A DNA stretch of 64,000 bases from the NCBI GenBank assembly GCA_035293985.1, contig DATGLS010000015.1:186001-250000 (forward strand), read 5' to 3'. Position 1 is the stretch's first letter. Every line of letters begins with the position of its first letter. The position numbers and the translations under genes are program-made. Of the stretch, positions 1 through 8,578 are shown one piece after another. Below the pieces are notes generated by a model. That model did not search any database. It saw only the letters and a list, made by a program, of their open reading frames with translations, and was not told the DNA's origin. Origin of the DNA: JAVDCA01 sp035293985. GTDB taxonomy: Bacteria > Pseudomonadota > Alphaproteobacteria > Rhizobiales > Xanthobacteraceae.

Positions 1-91
1 TGGGCGCAGGATTGGCCGTGTCCCGGAGGGATGCCCACAGGCCCGCATGCAGGCACGCTGCAAGCGCGACCACGGCTGCGACGGAACGCAT
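1..91 (-). CDS. N-terminus of a probable NdvB-like glycosyltransferase, cut by the window edge
   Basis: An ATG at 91 opens a frame running off the left edge. The roughly 30 visible residues are a basic start (MRSV), a hydrophobic stretch typical of a signal anchor (AAVVALAACLHAGLW), then a polar ASLRDTANPAP. From memory this resembles the start of Bradyrhizobium beta-1,3-glucan synthases (NdvB type, GH17 plus GT2 domains). The nearby NdvC-like gene fits that reading. No catalytic residue is inside the window, so the identity is inferred from a short N-terminus and context only. Confidence 0.5.
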   Translation of the reverse strand, partial: MRSVAAVVALAACLHAGLWASLRDTANPAP

Positions 92-290
92 TGACTCAGA
101 ACCGTATGGGGCGGGAGGGCGCGGACCCGGGCCTGTCCCCTAGGCCCGACCGGGACACGTTCCTGGCAAACATTTCCCGGGAGAGGCAGTTACACATGTA
201 GTCGATCCACATGGCAATTCAATGGCAGCGATGCTGCCACATCGCAAAATCAGGCGGAGGGAATTGCCAAAACCCCACTACACAACGCGT

Positions 291-800
291 TTAGTGTGCG
301 GCGGTTCCGGGAGCTGGGGCGGGAGGGGCGGCAACGGCGGCAGGGGCAGGAGGAGCAGCAGCAGCGGCGGCGGGCGCGGCTGGTATGGCCGTCGCCGCCG
401 TCATCTCGGGCGTGAGCCAGCAATCGCGAACGCGATCTTCCAGGGTCACCTTGTCCTTCTGGTTGGGCATCCCGAAACGGAGCAGGCAGCGAAAGCTTGC
501 CCGTAAATGCGCCCCCGGGCACCCGAAACGATCGTAGACGGCGAGATGGCGCGCCGCCGTATCCATATCGTTCTTCATCCAGAGCGTGATGGTGAGCTCG
601 CCCGTATGCACGCATTCGGGAAAGCCGGCTGGGCCGGGGATCGCCTTGGCCGCCTCGGCAATGTGGACCGCTTCGGTCTTGGGCTCAGGTTTTTGCTGGT
701 CCGGCTTGGCGTCGCCGGTCGCCTGGGCAACGGCAGGGCACGCGGCGACAAATGCAGCGAGGAGAAAGAACGCGAGGCTACGCAGACCGAGAAATGACAT
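291..800 (-). CDS. small secreted hypothetical protein with Ala/Pro-rich tail
   Basis: This 169-residue protein starts at the ATG at 800, chosen because it begins a clear signal peptide (MSFLGLRSLAFFLLAAFV, cleavage probably after AVAQ). A lysine-rich linker follows, then a compact core of about residues 45-125 with four cysteines (PECVH, FGCPG, FRCLL, RDCWL) that could form two disulfides in the periplasm. The last 40 residues are almost only Ala and Pro. A longer open frame continues upstream of 800 but has no signal-peptide-like start. I do not recognise the family. It lies between the two presumed beta-glucan genes, which is the only hint of function. Confidence 0.6.
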   Translation of the reverse strand: MSFLGLRSLAFFLLAAFVAACPAVAQATGDAKPDQQKPEPKTEAVHIAEAAKAIPGPAGFPECVHTGELTITLWMKNDMDTAARHLAVYDRFGCPGAHLRASFRCLLRFGMPNQKDKVTLEDRVRDCWLTPEMTAATAIPAAPAAAAAAPPAPAAVAAPPAPAPGTAAH

Positions 801-1032
801 GACCTTGCTGCAGTTGGTGTTCGGTGCCCGGTTTGCACCATCCGAATGGGTCGGCAATACGGCGCCCCGCCGGACCCGGGAGACATGCAACGAAGGCAGC
901 CGTCTTGTCCAGCAGGGGCGGTGAGATTGCTTAAGACGCGAAAGGGTTGGCGTACCGCCGCCGGCGCGGTAATCCCTCAGCCAGCTCTGCCCGGTTTTCT
1001 TGTCTGGGTTCTGAACAGCAGATGAACGTCCG

Positions 1033-2637
1033 ATGAAACTGCCTTTGGCTCTGCTTGCAGCTTCGATCACGGCGATCGTTGCGGCCTGGTGGTGGCTCGG
1101 CCTGCCGATCGCCATGCCACCGGCCGGCCCGGGCGACGATGGAAAGCTGCAATGCGTCTCCTATGCGCCGTACCGGGCGAACCAGAATCCGCTCGACGAC
1201 AGCACCCGGGTCGACCCGAAGGACATCGAGGCGGATCTGGTCCGCCTCAAGCAAATCACCGACTGCGTGCGCACCTATTCGACCGAGCATGGCGACGACC
1301 AGATCGCCGTGATCGCGCATAAGCTCGGCATGAAGGTGATGCAGGGCATTTGGGTGAGCCCGGAGCCGGCGCGCACGCGGGCGCAGATCGACAGAGCGGT
1401 CGAGCTCGCGAAAGCTTATCCCGATACGGTGATTTCGATCGTCGTCGGCAACGAAGTGCTGCTGCGCGGCGATATGTCGGCGACCGATCTTGCGGCGATC
1501 ATTCGCGAGGTGAAAGCCGCGGTGGCGTGCCCCGTCACTTATGCGGACGTATGGGAATACTGGAATCGCAACCCGCAGCTCGCCGGCGTGGTCGATTTCG
1601 TCACAGTGCACATGCTGCCTTACTGGGAGGATGTCCCGATCCCGGTCGAGAAGGCGCCGGCGCACGTGGAGGCAATCCGCGAGCAGATGGTGACGCGCTT
1701 TCCCGGCAAGGAGGTGCTGATCGGCGAGATCGGCTGGCCGAGCGCCGGGCGCATGCGCGAAGGGGCGCTGCCATCGCCCGCGAATCAGGCGCGGTTTCTG
1801 CAACAAGTGACCGCCAATGCGCGCGCCGGCCATTACCGGGCTAACGTGATCGAGGCGTTCGATCAGCCTTGGAAGCGCGCGCTCGAGGGCACGGTCGGCG
1901 GCTACTGGGGGGTTTTCGATGCGTTCCGACGCGAGCCGAAGTTCGTCTATGGCGCGCCGGTCTCGAACCATCCGGCCTGGCGCTGGCAGGCGGCGGGCGG
2001 CGCCGCGCTGGCGATCGGCGTCTTCGCACTCGCGGCCGCACTGGCGCGACGCCGCAGAGTCGCCGTGTCGACAGATCGCTGGATCGGCCTCGCCGTCATC
2101 GCGACGGTCGCGGGCATCTTCGTCGGCTGGGCGTTCGAGAACATTGCGATCGAAAGCTTGGGGTTTGGCGGATGGATGGAGGGCATCGCCTGGAGCGTGG
2201 CCGCGCTGGTGGGGCCGATCGCGGCGGGTGCGAGCCTCGCGGTCGGCGTGCCGGCGCCCCCCTTCGGCGCGCTGCTCGGTCGCCGCGATGAGCGGCCCTG
2301 CGCGCCGATCGCGATCGTGAGCGGCGTCGCGCGCATCGTGCTCACCCTGCTCGCCCTGCAGATTTCGCTGATGCTGGTGTTCGACCCGCGCTACGTCGAT
2401 TTTCCGTTCGCGCCGCTGCTGGCGGCAGCCGTGCCGTTCTTCGCCCTCTCATGGATGCTGCCGGCCGACAAGGGGCCGCGCCCGGCGGCCGAGAAGCTCG
2501 CGGCGGCGGTGCTGGCCGGCTGCGCGGTCTACATCGCGATCAACGAGACGTTCGCGAACTGGCAGGCGCTGCTCACCTGCGCCGGCCTCCTGATGCTGGC
2601 GCTTACTCTGGCAAGGGTGCGGGCCGCGCCAGGCTGA
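1033..2637 (+). CDS. ndvC: NdvC-like beta-(1,6)-glucan synthase: GH17 domain plus membrane domain
   Basis: A 534-residue protein with an N-terminal signal anchor, a GH17-type glucanase/transglycosylase domain (about 35-305) and a C-terminal region of several membrane helices (about 313-530). The GH17 catalytic pair is visible: the acid/base Glu141 in VVGNEVLL and the nucleophile Glu232 in VLIGEIGWPSAG. The architecture and length match Bradyrhizobium NdvC, needed for the 1,6 linkages of periplasmic cyclic beta-(1,3),(1,6)-glucans used in osmoadaptation and host interaction. The presumed NdvB-like gene starts about 0.9 kb away on the other strand. Its 3' end overlaps the next, convergent gene by 35 bases. 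The symbol is by analogy; the family assignment is firm. Confidence 0.75.
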   Translation: MKLPLALLAASITAIVAAWWWLGLPIAMPPAGPGDDGKLQCVSYAPYRANQNPLDDSTRVDPKDIEADLVRLKQITDCVRTYSTEHGDDQIAVIAHKLGMKVMQGIWVSPEPARTRAQIDRAVELAKAYPDTVISIVVGNEVLLRGDMSATDLAAIIREVKAAVACPVTYADVWEYWNRNPQLAGVVDFVTVHMLPYWEDVPIPVEKAPAHVEAIREQMVTRFPGKEVLIGEIGWPSAGRMREGALPSPANQARFLQQVTANARAGHYRANVIEAFDQPWKRALEGTVGGYWGVFDAFRREPKFVYGAPVSNHPAWRWQAAGGAALAIGVFALAAALARRRRVAVSTDRWIGLAVIATVAGIFVGWAFENIAIESLGFGGWMEGIAWSVAALVGPIAAGASLAVGVPAPPFGALLGRRDERPCAPIAIVSGVARIVLTLLALQISLMLVFDPRYVDFPFAPLLAAAVPFFALSWMLPADKGPRPAAEKLAAAVLAGCAVYIAINETFANWQALLTCAGLLMLALTLARVRAAPG

Positions 2638-2980
2638 CGATGAGCACCGCGCCGGCAAGCGCGGACAGGCCCGGATTGTGCAGCACGATGCCAAAGCCCG
2701 CAGCGGCGAGCGAAATCGCAAAGATGGGCAATGCCGGGCGCAGCAGATGGATCACGGCGGCGCCGAGCGCGACGGCGCCGAAGACGTAGTGGTTGTAGAG
2801 CACGATCACGGTCCGGAAGGTGCCGCACAGCCACGTCTGCAAACCGGCTTGGCAGGCAAGCGACACGTCGGCGAACTCGAGCGCGCGATAGCGCAGATAC
2901 ATCGCATAGCCGACCGACACAAAGCCGATGCACAGCAGCCAGTTCGTCTGGCGCGCGGTCGGGACGAACCGGGGCGTCAT
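2603..2980 (-). CDS. small integral membrane protein, unknown function
   Basis: A 125-residue protein with about four hydrophobic helices (around residues 12-30, 45-65, 67-83 and 85-118) and a short basic N-terminus, so an inner-membrane location is likely. It has several tyrosines and histidines in or near the helices (YAMYLRYR, YNHYVFG) but no motif I recognise. Its last 35 bases overlap the end of the convergent NdvC-like gene. It sits 38 bases downstream of the SPOR-type gene on the same strand and may be co-transcribed with it. Confidence 0.65.
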   Translation of the reverse strand: MTPRFVPTARQTNWLLCIGFVSVGYAMYLRYRALEFADVSLACQAGLQTWLCGTFRTVIVLYNHYVFGAVALGAAVIHLLRPALPIFAISLAAAGFGIVLHNPGLSALAGAVLIVSLARPAPLPE

Positions 2981-3018
2981 GCGCGTGCCTGGCTTTGCTC
3001 TCTGACTTTTCTCTTCGG

Positions 3019-4020
3019 TCAGCGCAGCTCGAGGCGCTGGCCGTTATAGACCGTCGGCCGGCACGCGACCCGCACCGAGGCCAGCGCCGAGCAGAGGCGC
3101 GCGGCCGCATCCGGATCGGAGACCGGGCCGGCCACGAGATGGAATTCGGTGAAGCCCGGCCGACTGCTCTGGCGCACCGATACCAGTGGCTGAAGGCCCT
3201 CGAGCAGCGCCCCGTGCGCAGCCCGCACGGACCCCCAATGGGCGCGCAGGCTGTTGACGTTGGTCGCGGTGCCGAGGTCGAGCGCGTAGGCCTTGTCACC
3301 GGGTGGCGGCGGGGGGGTGTCCGCGTTGGTCGAGGCGAGCCGGGTCGGCTGGGTGGCGGGCGGCGAGGCCGAATACACGTAGGACTGGATGGTCGCGAGC
3401 GGCCCCGGCCGGGGCAGCGGCACGTCGACGGGATGGCCGACACCTGGCTGCGGCTGGGAAGGCGGGGGCGCGGCGGCCGCGACGCGCGCCTGGTCGTCGT
3501 TACTGCCGGTGAAATTGATCGGCGGCACCTGCGGCTCAGCGGTCGCGGCGGGCGCGGCCGGCGGCGCCGCATCCGTCCTGTCGTCGCGCGGCGCGGCCGG
3601 CGCGACGGTGGGCGGGGCATTGAGCGTGACTGTGGTGGGGGCGCCGTTCGCGGCGGGAGCGGAAGCCCGAGCAATCGATCCCGTGAGATCGCTCAGATTG
3701 TGCTCGAGGCTCGCGACGCGCTCCGCCAGCCGGTCGCGATCCGCCGTCAGGGCACGGACCTCCTCCGCCAGGCGCTTCTCGGTCTCGTCGGGACCGACCG
3801 GCCGGCTCGCCAGCATGTCGTTTGGATGCTTGAGGAGATCGACCGGTGCGGTGCGGAAAGTGGCAAGCGCCACCCGCGCGCGGGCGGTGCCCACGTCCGT
3901 GCGGCCTGCCAGGACGGTCGCGCCGACCGCGATGATCGCGCCGCACCCCCAAACCGTCAAACGCAACAACGGACGCATATCAATGTGATCCTCGTCATCG
4001 TCGTCGTGATAGCGGGCCAT
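3019..4020 (-). CDS. SPOR-type envelope protein, single-pass membrane anchor
   Basis: A 333-residue protein: a very acidic cytoplasmic start (YHDDDDEDH), one membrane helix (about 17-37), a predicted coiled coil rich in Glu/Arg/Leu (about 78-112), a long Pro/Ala linker (about 115-245) and a C-terminal domain of about 85 residues (YALDLGTATNVNSLRAHW onward) with the layout of a SPOR domain, including GFTEFHLVAGPVSD. SPOR domains bind denuded peptidoglycan at division sites, so a role at the septum or cell wall is plausible. This organisation is common for rhizobial SPOR proteins. The exact partner is unknown. Confidence 0.75.
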   Translation of the reverse strand: MARYHDDDDEDHIDMRPLLRLTVWGCGAIIAVGATVLAGRTDVGTARARVALATFRTAPVDLLKHPNDMLASRPVGPDETEKRLAEEVRALTADRDRLAERVASLEHNLSDLTGSIARASAPAANGAPTTVTLNAPPTVAPAAPRDDRTDAAPPAAPAATAEPQVPPINFTGSNDDQARVAAAAPPPSQPQPGVGHPVDVPLPRPGPLATIQSYVYSASPPATQPTRLASTNADTPPPPPGDKAYALDLGTATNVNSLRAHWGSVRAAHGALLEGLQPLVSVRQSSRPGFTEFHLVAGPVSDPDAAARLCSALASVRVACRPTVYNGQRLELR

Positions 4021-4201
4021 GGCGCACCGTGGGAAGCATTTGCGTGGTCGAATCGACCCAACGCCGGTGCCGGGATGCTAGCAGATTCGCTGCCGCCCGC
4101 TGCCAGTTGCCCCGCGTCCTGCGGTCCCCGCCTTTTCCGTTCTGTCCCCGCAGGTTATGACGGCGCTGCGACGAGGTCGAGCGAAATTAATAGCTGATAG
4201 G

Positions 4202-4246
4202 GCGTGATCCCGCAGGGTGGACACCGATCTTCGAAAAAGATCACGC
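4202..4246. repeat. short palindromic intergenic repeat (GCATGATC-type), copy 1
   Basis: GCGTGATC at 4202-4209 is mirrored by GATCACGC at 4239-4246, with an inner CTTCGAAAAAG segment. The layout resembles the abundant Bradyrhizobium-type intergenic repeat with a GATC-flanked stem and a GAAAA-rich middle. It ends 12 bases before the glmU start, so it would fall in the 5' leader of that mRNA. The element at 31292 looks like a relative. Assignment to a repeat family is from memory; the inverted arms are directly visible. Confidence 0.5.
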
Positions 4247-4258
4247 TGAGACAAGGAT

Positions 4259-5620
4259 TTGACGGCGGTGGGCGCCAGAACCTGCGTTACGATCGTACTT
4301 GCCGCGGGCGAGGGGACGCGCATGCGCGCCTCGCGCCCTAAAGTGCTGCACGCGATCGGCGGCCGCACGCTGCTTGGGCATGTGCTGGCGACCGTAGGGG
4401 AAACCGCCGGCCGCGCCGCCGTCGTGATCGGGCCGGGCCAGACCCGGGTCGCAGAGGCGGCGCGGGCGGCGCTCCCGGAGGCGGCGATTTTCGTGCAGGC
4501 GGAGCGGCGTGGCACCGCGCATGCGGTGCTGGCGGCGCGCGCGGCCTTGATCGAGGGCCCCGACGATGTCCTGGTCGTGTTTGCGGACACGCCGCTGGTG
4601 CGGCCGCAGACGCTCGCGCGCCTGCGCGAGCCGCTCGCGGCCGGCAAGGCAGTGGTCGTGCTCGGCTTCCGCCCGGCCGATCCGACCGGCTACGGCCGGT
4701 TGATCGAGCGGGATGGCGTGCTCGTCGCCATTCGCGAGGAGAAGGACGCAAGCCCGGACCAGCGCGCCATCACGCTGTGCAACGCCGGACTGATGGCTTT
4801 GCGCGGCGACGTCGCGCTCGCGATCCTCGATCGCGTCGACGACCGCAATGCCAAAGGCGAATTCTACCTGACCGACGCCGTCGCGATCGCGCACCAGATG
4901 GGGCTCGATGCGGTCGCGATCGAAACCGAGGAGGACGAGGTGCGCGGTATCAACAGCCAGGCCCAATTGGCCGAAGCCGAAGCCGTCCTGCAGCAGCGCC
5001 TGCGCCAAGCCGCCATGGATGCGGGCGTCACCATGGTCGCGCCGCAGACGGTGCACCTTGCGGCCGACACCAGGCTTGGCCGCGATGTGACGATCGAGCC
5101 CTATGTCGTGTTCGGGCCGGGCGTCACGGTCGAGGAGGGGGCGACCATCCGCTCCTTCTCGCATCTCGAGGGCGCCCATGTCGGCAAGGGCGCGACGGTC
5201 GGCCCCTATGCGCGCCTGCGGCCGGGCGCGCGCCTTGGGCCCGACGTGCGCATCGGCAACTTCGTCGAGGTCAAGCAGGCTGATATCGGCGCCGGCGTGC
5301 GCGCCAACCATCTGAGCTATATCGGTGACTCCCGCGTGGGGGCCGGCACCAACATCGGCGCCGGGACGATCACCTGCAATTATGATGGCCACAACAAGCA
5401 CGTGACCGATATCGGCGAGCGCGCCTTCATCGGCTCCAACTCGGCTCTGGTCGCCCCGGTCAAGATTGGCGACGGTGCCTATGTGGGGTCGGGGTCGGTG
5501 ATCACCCGCGACGTACCGGCAGATTCGCTTGCGATCGGGCGCGGCCAGCAAGTCGTTAAGCAAGGTTGGGCCGCGCGCTTGCGCGCGCTCGCCTCCACGA
5601 GCAAAAAGAAAGCCGAATAG
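4259..5620 (+). CDS. glmU: bifunctional GlmU: GlcNAc-1-P uridylyltransferase / GlcN-1-P acetyltransferase
   Basis: This 453-residue enzyme makes UDP-GlcNAc, the precursor of peptidoglycan and lipid A, in the cytoplasm. The N-terminal nucleotidyltransferase domain (about 1-235) has the signature LAAGEGTRMRASRPKVL at residues 14-30. The C-terminal half is a left-handed beta-helix of hexapeptide repeats with the acetyltransferase motifs NYDGHNK and the catalytic His at 351 (ANHLSYIGD). The start is a TTG at 4259; no ATG fits before the conserved VLAAGEGT motif. Length is normal. glmS follows 139 bases downstream, so the pathway steps are adjacent. Confidence 0.95.
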   Translation: MTAVGARTCVTIVLAAGEGTRMRASRPKVLHAIGGRTLLGHVLATVGETAGRAAVVIGPGQTRVAEAARAALPEAAIFVQAERRGTAHAVLAARAALIEGPDDVLVVFADTPLVRPQTLARLREPLAAGKAVVVLGFRPADPTGYGRLIERDGVLVAIREEKDASPDQRAITLCNAGLMALRGDVALAILDRVDDRNAKGEFYLTDAVAIAHQMGLDAVAIETEEDEVRGINSQAQLAEAEAVLQQRLRQAAMDAGVTMVAPQTVHLAADTRLGRDVTIEPYVVFGPGVTVEEGATIRSFSHLEGAHVGKGATVGPYARLRPGARLGPDVRIGNFVEVKQADIGAGVRANHLSYIGDSRVGAGTNIGAGTITCNYDGHNKHVTDIGERAFIGSNSALVAPVKIGDGAYVGSGSVITRDVPADSLAIGRGQQVVKQGWAARLRALASTSKKKAE

Positions 5621-5759
5621 TCATATATGCCCATAGTCCTAACGGCTTAGCGGCCCGCGTCACGAAGCGCAAAAATGCGAAATACTTCGTGATTTCATGC
5701 GGTTGTGCCGGCCGCTTAAAGGGTTGAGCAAGCCGGGGCCAATCAAGGGGGCACTCTCA

Positions 5760-7586
5760 ATGTGCGGGATCGTCGGCATTCTGGGTCGCGGGCCGGTCGC
5801 ACCGCTCATCGTCGATGCGCTCAAGCGCCTCGAATACCGCGGGTACGATAGCGCCGGTATCGCCACGCTCGAAAGCGGCCGCCTGGAGCGCCGCCGGGCG
5901 GAAGGCAAGCTGCGCAACCTCGAGCAGCGGCTCGGCCAGCAGCCGCTCGCCGGTAACAGCGGCATCGGCCATACGCGCTGGGCGACGCATGGGCGGCCGA
6001 ACGAGACCAATGCGCATCCGCACGCGACCGATCGGGTGGCGGTCGTGCACAACGGCATCATCGAGAACTTCAAGGAGTTGCGCACCTCGCTCAGACAGCA
6101 GGGCGCCAAGTTCTCCACGGAGACCGACACCGAGGTGATCGCCCACCTGGTCACCAGCGAGCTCAAGAAGGGCCGCAAGCCCGCGGAGGCCGTCGCGACC
6201 GCGCTGCCGCAACTGCGCGGCGCCTTCGCGCTCGCGTTCCTGTTCGAGGGCGAGGAGAACCTGCTGGTCGGCGCCCGCCATGGTCCGCCGCTCGCGGTCG
6301 GCTTCGGCGACGGCGAAATGTTTCTGGGCTCGGATGCGATCGCGCTCGCGCCTTTCGCCGACTCGATCAGCTACCTCGAGGACGGCGATTGGGTCGTGGT
6401 GCGGCGCGAAGGCGCCGAGATGCGCGATGCCGCCGGCCACGTGGTGACGCGGCCGGTGCACAAGCTGATCGCCAGCGCCGGGCTGATCGACAAGGGCAAT
6501 CATCGGCATTTCATGGCGAAGGAAATCCACGAGCAGCCCGAGGTCGTCGGCCACACGCTTGCCCATTACATCGACATGGCGGCGGGGCGCATCGCGCTGC
6601 CGAGCCCGCTGCCGTTCGACTTCAAAGACATCAAGCGCATGACCATCTCGGCCTGCGGCACCGCCTATTATGCGGGTCTGATCGGCAAGTACTGGTTCGA
6701 GCGCTTTGCCCGGCTGCCGGTCGAGATCGACGTCGCCTCCGAGTTCCGCTACCGCGAGGCCCCATTCGATCCCGGCAATCTCGCGCTGTTCGTTTCGCAA
6801 TCGGGCGAGACCGCGGACACCCTGGCGACGCTGCGCTATGCGCGCGAGGCGAAGCAGCACATTGTTTCCATCGTCAACGTTCCGACCTCGACGATCGCGC
6901 GCGAAAGCGACGTCGTGATGCCGACGCTGGGCGGGCCCGAGGTGTGCGTCGCCTCGACCAAGGCGTTCACGTGCCAGCTTGCCACCCTGGTCTGTCTCGC
7001 GATCGCGGCCGGCCGCGCCCGCGGCGTGCTGAGCGAGGACGACGAGCACAAGCTGGTGCAGGCGCTGATCGAGGTGCCGCGCCACATGACGCAGACGCTC
7101 ACGCTCGAGCCCGAGATCGAGAGGCTCGCGCGCGACCTCGCAAAGGTGCGCGACGTGCTCTACCTCGGCCGCGGCACGAGCTTCCCGCTCGCGCTCGAAG
7201 GCGCGCTCAAGCTCAAGGAAATCTCTTATATCCACGCAGAAGGTTATGCGGCGGGCGAGCTCAAGCACGGTCCGATCGCCCTGATCGACGAAAGGATGCC
7301 GGTGGTCGTGATTGCGCCCTATGACCGGGTGTTCGAGAAGACGGTGTCCAACATGCAGGAGGTCGCGGCCCGCGGCGGGCGGATCATCCTGATCACCGAC
7401 GCGCAGGGCGCGCGCGAGGCGACGGTCGATTCACTGGTGACGCTGACGGTTCCCGAGATGCCGTCGACGGTGACGCCGCTCGTCTATGCGCTCCCGGTGC
7501 AGCTGATCGCCTATCACACAGCCGTCATCATGGGCACCGATGTCGATCAGCCGCGCAATCTCGCCAAGGCCGTGACGGTGGAATAG
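5760..7586 (+). CDS. glmS: glutamine-fructose-6-phosphate aminotransferase (isomerizing)
   Basis: A 608-residue enzyme that makes glucosamine-6-phosphate from fructose-6-phosphate and glutamine, the first step of the hexosamine pathway. The start at 5760 is fixed by the need for Cys2 (MCGIVGILG), which becomes the N-terminal nucleophile of the glutaminase domain (about 2-230). Two SIS sugar isomerase domains follow, with SACGTAYYAG near 296, SQSGETADT, and the C-terminal AKAVTVE that carries the invariant Lys. An upstream in-frame ATG at 5697 would mask Cys2 and is rejected. I saw no glmS ribozyme-like structure in the 139-base leader. Confidence 0.96.
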   Translation: MCGIVGILGRGPVAPLIVDALKRLEYRGYDSAGIATLESGRLERRRAEGKLRNLEQRLGQQPLAGNSGIGHTRWATHGRPNETNAHPHATDRVAVVHNGIIENFKELRTSLRQQGAKFSTETDTEVIAHLVTSELKKGRKPAEAVATALPQLRGAFALAFLFEGEENLLVGARHGPPLAVGFGDGEMFLGSDAIALAPFADSISYLEDGDWVVVRREGAEMRDAAGHVVTRPVHKLIASAGLIDKGNHRHFMAKEIHEQPEVVGHTLAHYIDMAAGRIALPSPLPFDFKDIKRMTISACGTAYYAGLIGKYWFERFARLPVEIDVASEFRYREAPFDPGNLALFVSQSGETADTLATLRYAREAKQHIVSIVNVPTSTIARESDVVMPTLGGPEVCVASTKAFTCQLATLVCLAIAAGRARGVLSEDDEHKLVQALIEVPRHMTQTLTLEPEIERLARDLAKVRDVLYLGRGTSFPLALEGALKLKEISYIHAEGYAAGELKHGPIALIDERMPVVVIAPYDRVFEKTVSNMQEVAARGGRIILITDAQGAREATVDSLVTLTVPEMPSTVTPLVYALPVQLIAYHTAVIMGTDVDQPRNLAKAVTVE

Positions 7587-7697
7587 GGCCGCGACGCGGC
7601 GCCAACTGGCGAACCGCCACAATCTTCCCCTATATTTGACGGTGAATCGGGCCGCGCGCCGGCGCGTCCCCGGCAACCCCGCGAGATCGTTTCGCGC

Positions 7698-8474
7698 ATG
7701 TCGCTCACCGAGCCAGCGTCCGACCCCGCCGCCTCGCCGATCATCCCGGAGCCGACGCACCAGCGCGGCGCCGCCTACCGGCTGCGCACCTATTTCTTGA
7801 CCGGATTGGTGGTGGCCGGACCGCTCGCCATCACGGTGTACCTCACCTGGTCGTTCGTCACCTGGGTCGATGACCTGGTGCGGCCGTTCATTCCGGTCGC
7901 GTACCGCCCCGAGACCTACCTGCCATGGCGGGTGCCCGGCACCGGCCTCGTGGTCGCGTTCTTCGCCATCACGATGCTCGGCTTCCTCACCGCCAATCTG
8001 GTCGGGCGAACCCTGGTCGAGGCAGGCGAGACCCTGCTCGATCGCATGCCGCTGGTGCGCTCGATCTACAAAGGCCTCAAGCAGGTGTTCGAGACGCTGT
8101 TCTCGGAGTCGGGCTCGAGCTTCCGCAAGGTCGGCCTGGTCGAGTTCCCGGCGCCCGGGATGTGGTCGCTGGTGTTTCTGTCGCAGCCACCCGGCGGCGA
8201 GATCACGGTGCGGCTGCCGCTGCAGGACGAGTACGTCTCGGCCTTCATGCCGTGCACGCCCAATCCGACCACCGGCTTCTTCTTCTACGTGCCGCGCCGC
8301 GAGGTGATCGAGCTCGACATCCCGGTCGAGGCCGCCGCCAAGCTGATCATGACCGCCGGCCTGATCCAGCCGAATGGTGGTGCCGAGACACAGAAGAAGC
8401 TGCAGGCGATGGCGGACACGGCACGCGCCGCGCAGGCGATGCGGAAAGAGACCGAGAGGGTGGCGACGGAGTGA
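7698..8474 (+). CDS. DUF502 family inner membrane protein
   Basis: A 258-residue protein of the DUF502 family. It has an N-terminal disordered tail, two membrane helices (about 33-57 and 74-97, the latter VVAFFAITMLGFLTANLVG), then a soluble beta-rich domain with the family signature PLVRSIYKGLKQVFETL and the conserved MPCTPNPTTGFFFYVP segment. The C-terminus is an alanine-rich helix. The biochemical role of the family is not established; homologues are common in proteobacteria. It follows glmS by 111 bases on the same strand and its stop lies 5 bases before a palindromic repeat. Confidence 0.85.
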   Translation: MSLTEPASDPAASPIIPEPTHQRGAAYRLRTYFLTGLVVAGPLAITVYLTWSFVTWVDDLVRPFIPVAYRPETYLPWRVPGTGLVVAFFAITMLGFLTANLVGRTLVEAGETLLDRMPLVRSIYKGLKQVFETLFSESGSSFRKVGLVEFPAPGMWSLVFLSQPPGGEITVRLPLQDEYVSAFMPCTPNPTTGFFFYVPRREVIELDIPVEAAAKLIMTAGLIQPNGGAETQKKLQAMADTARAAQAMRKETERVATE

Positions 8475-8479
8475 GTCCT

Positions 8480-8574
8480 CGTCATTGCGAAGAGCCTAAA
8501 GCGACGAAGCAACCTCGTCCCACAGGCGCATGCATTCGTGGACCGAGATCGCTTCGCTTCGTTACGCAATGACG
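8480..8574. repeat. interspersed palindromic repeat (CGTCATTGCG type)
   Basis: CGTCATTGCG at 8480-8489 is exactly mirrored by CGCAATGACG at 8565-8574. The inside holds further complementary pieces (AGCGACGAAGCAA against GCTTCGCTTCG). The layout matches a well-known rhizobial/Bradyrhizobium interspersed element. It fills the space between two convergent genes, starting 5 bases after one stop and ending 4 bases before the recG stop, and could fold in transcripts from both sides. Confidence 0.75.
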
Positions 8575-8578
8575 CACG

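Noticed and set aside
5621..5759. A glmS-type ribozyme or other riboswitch ahead of glmS
   Set aside because: The 139-base leader shows no structure I could match, and glmS ribozymes are known mainly from Gram-positive bacteria.
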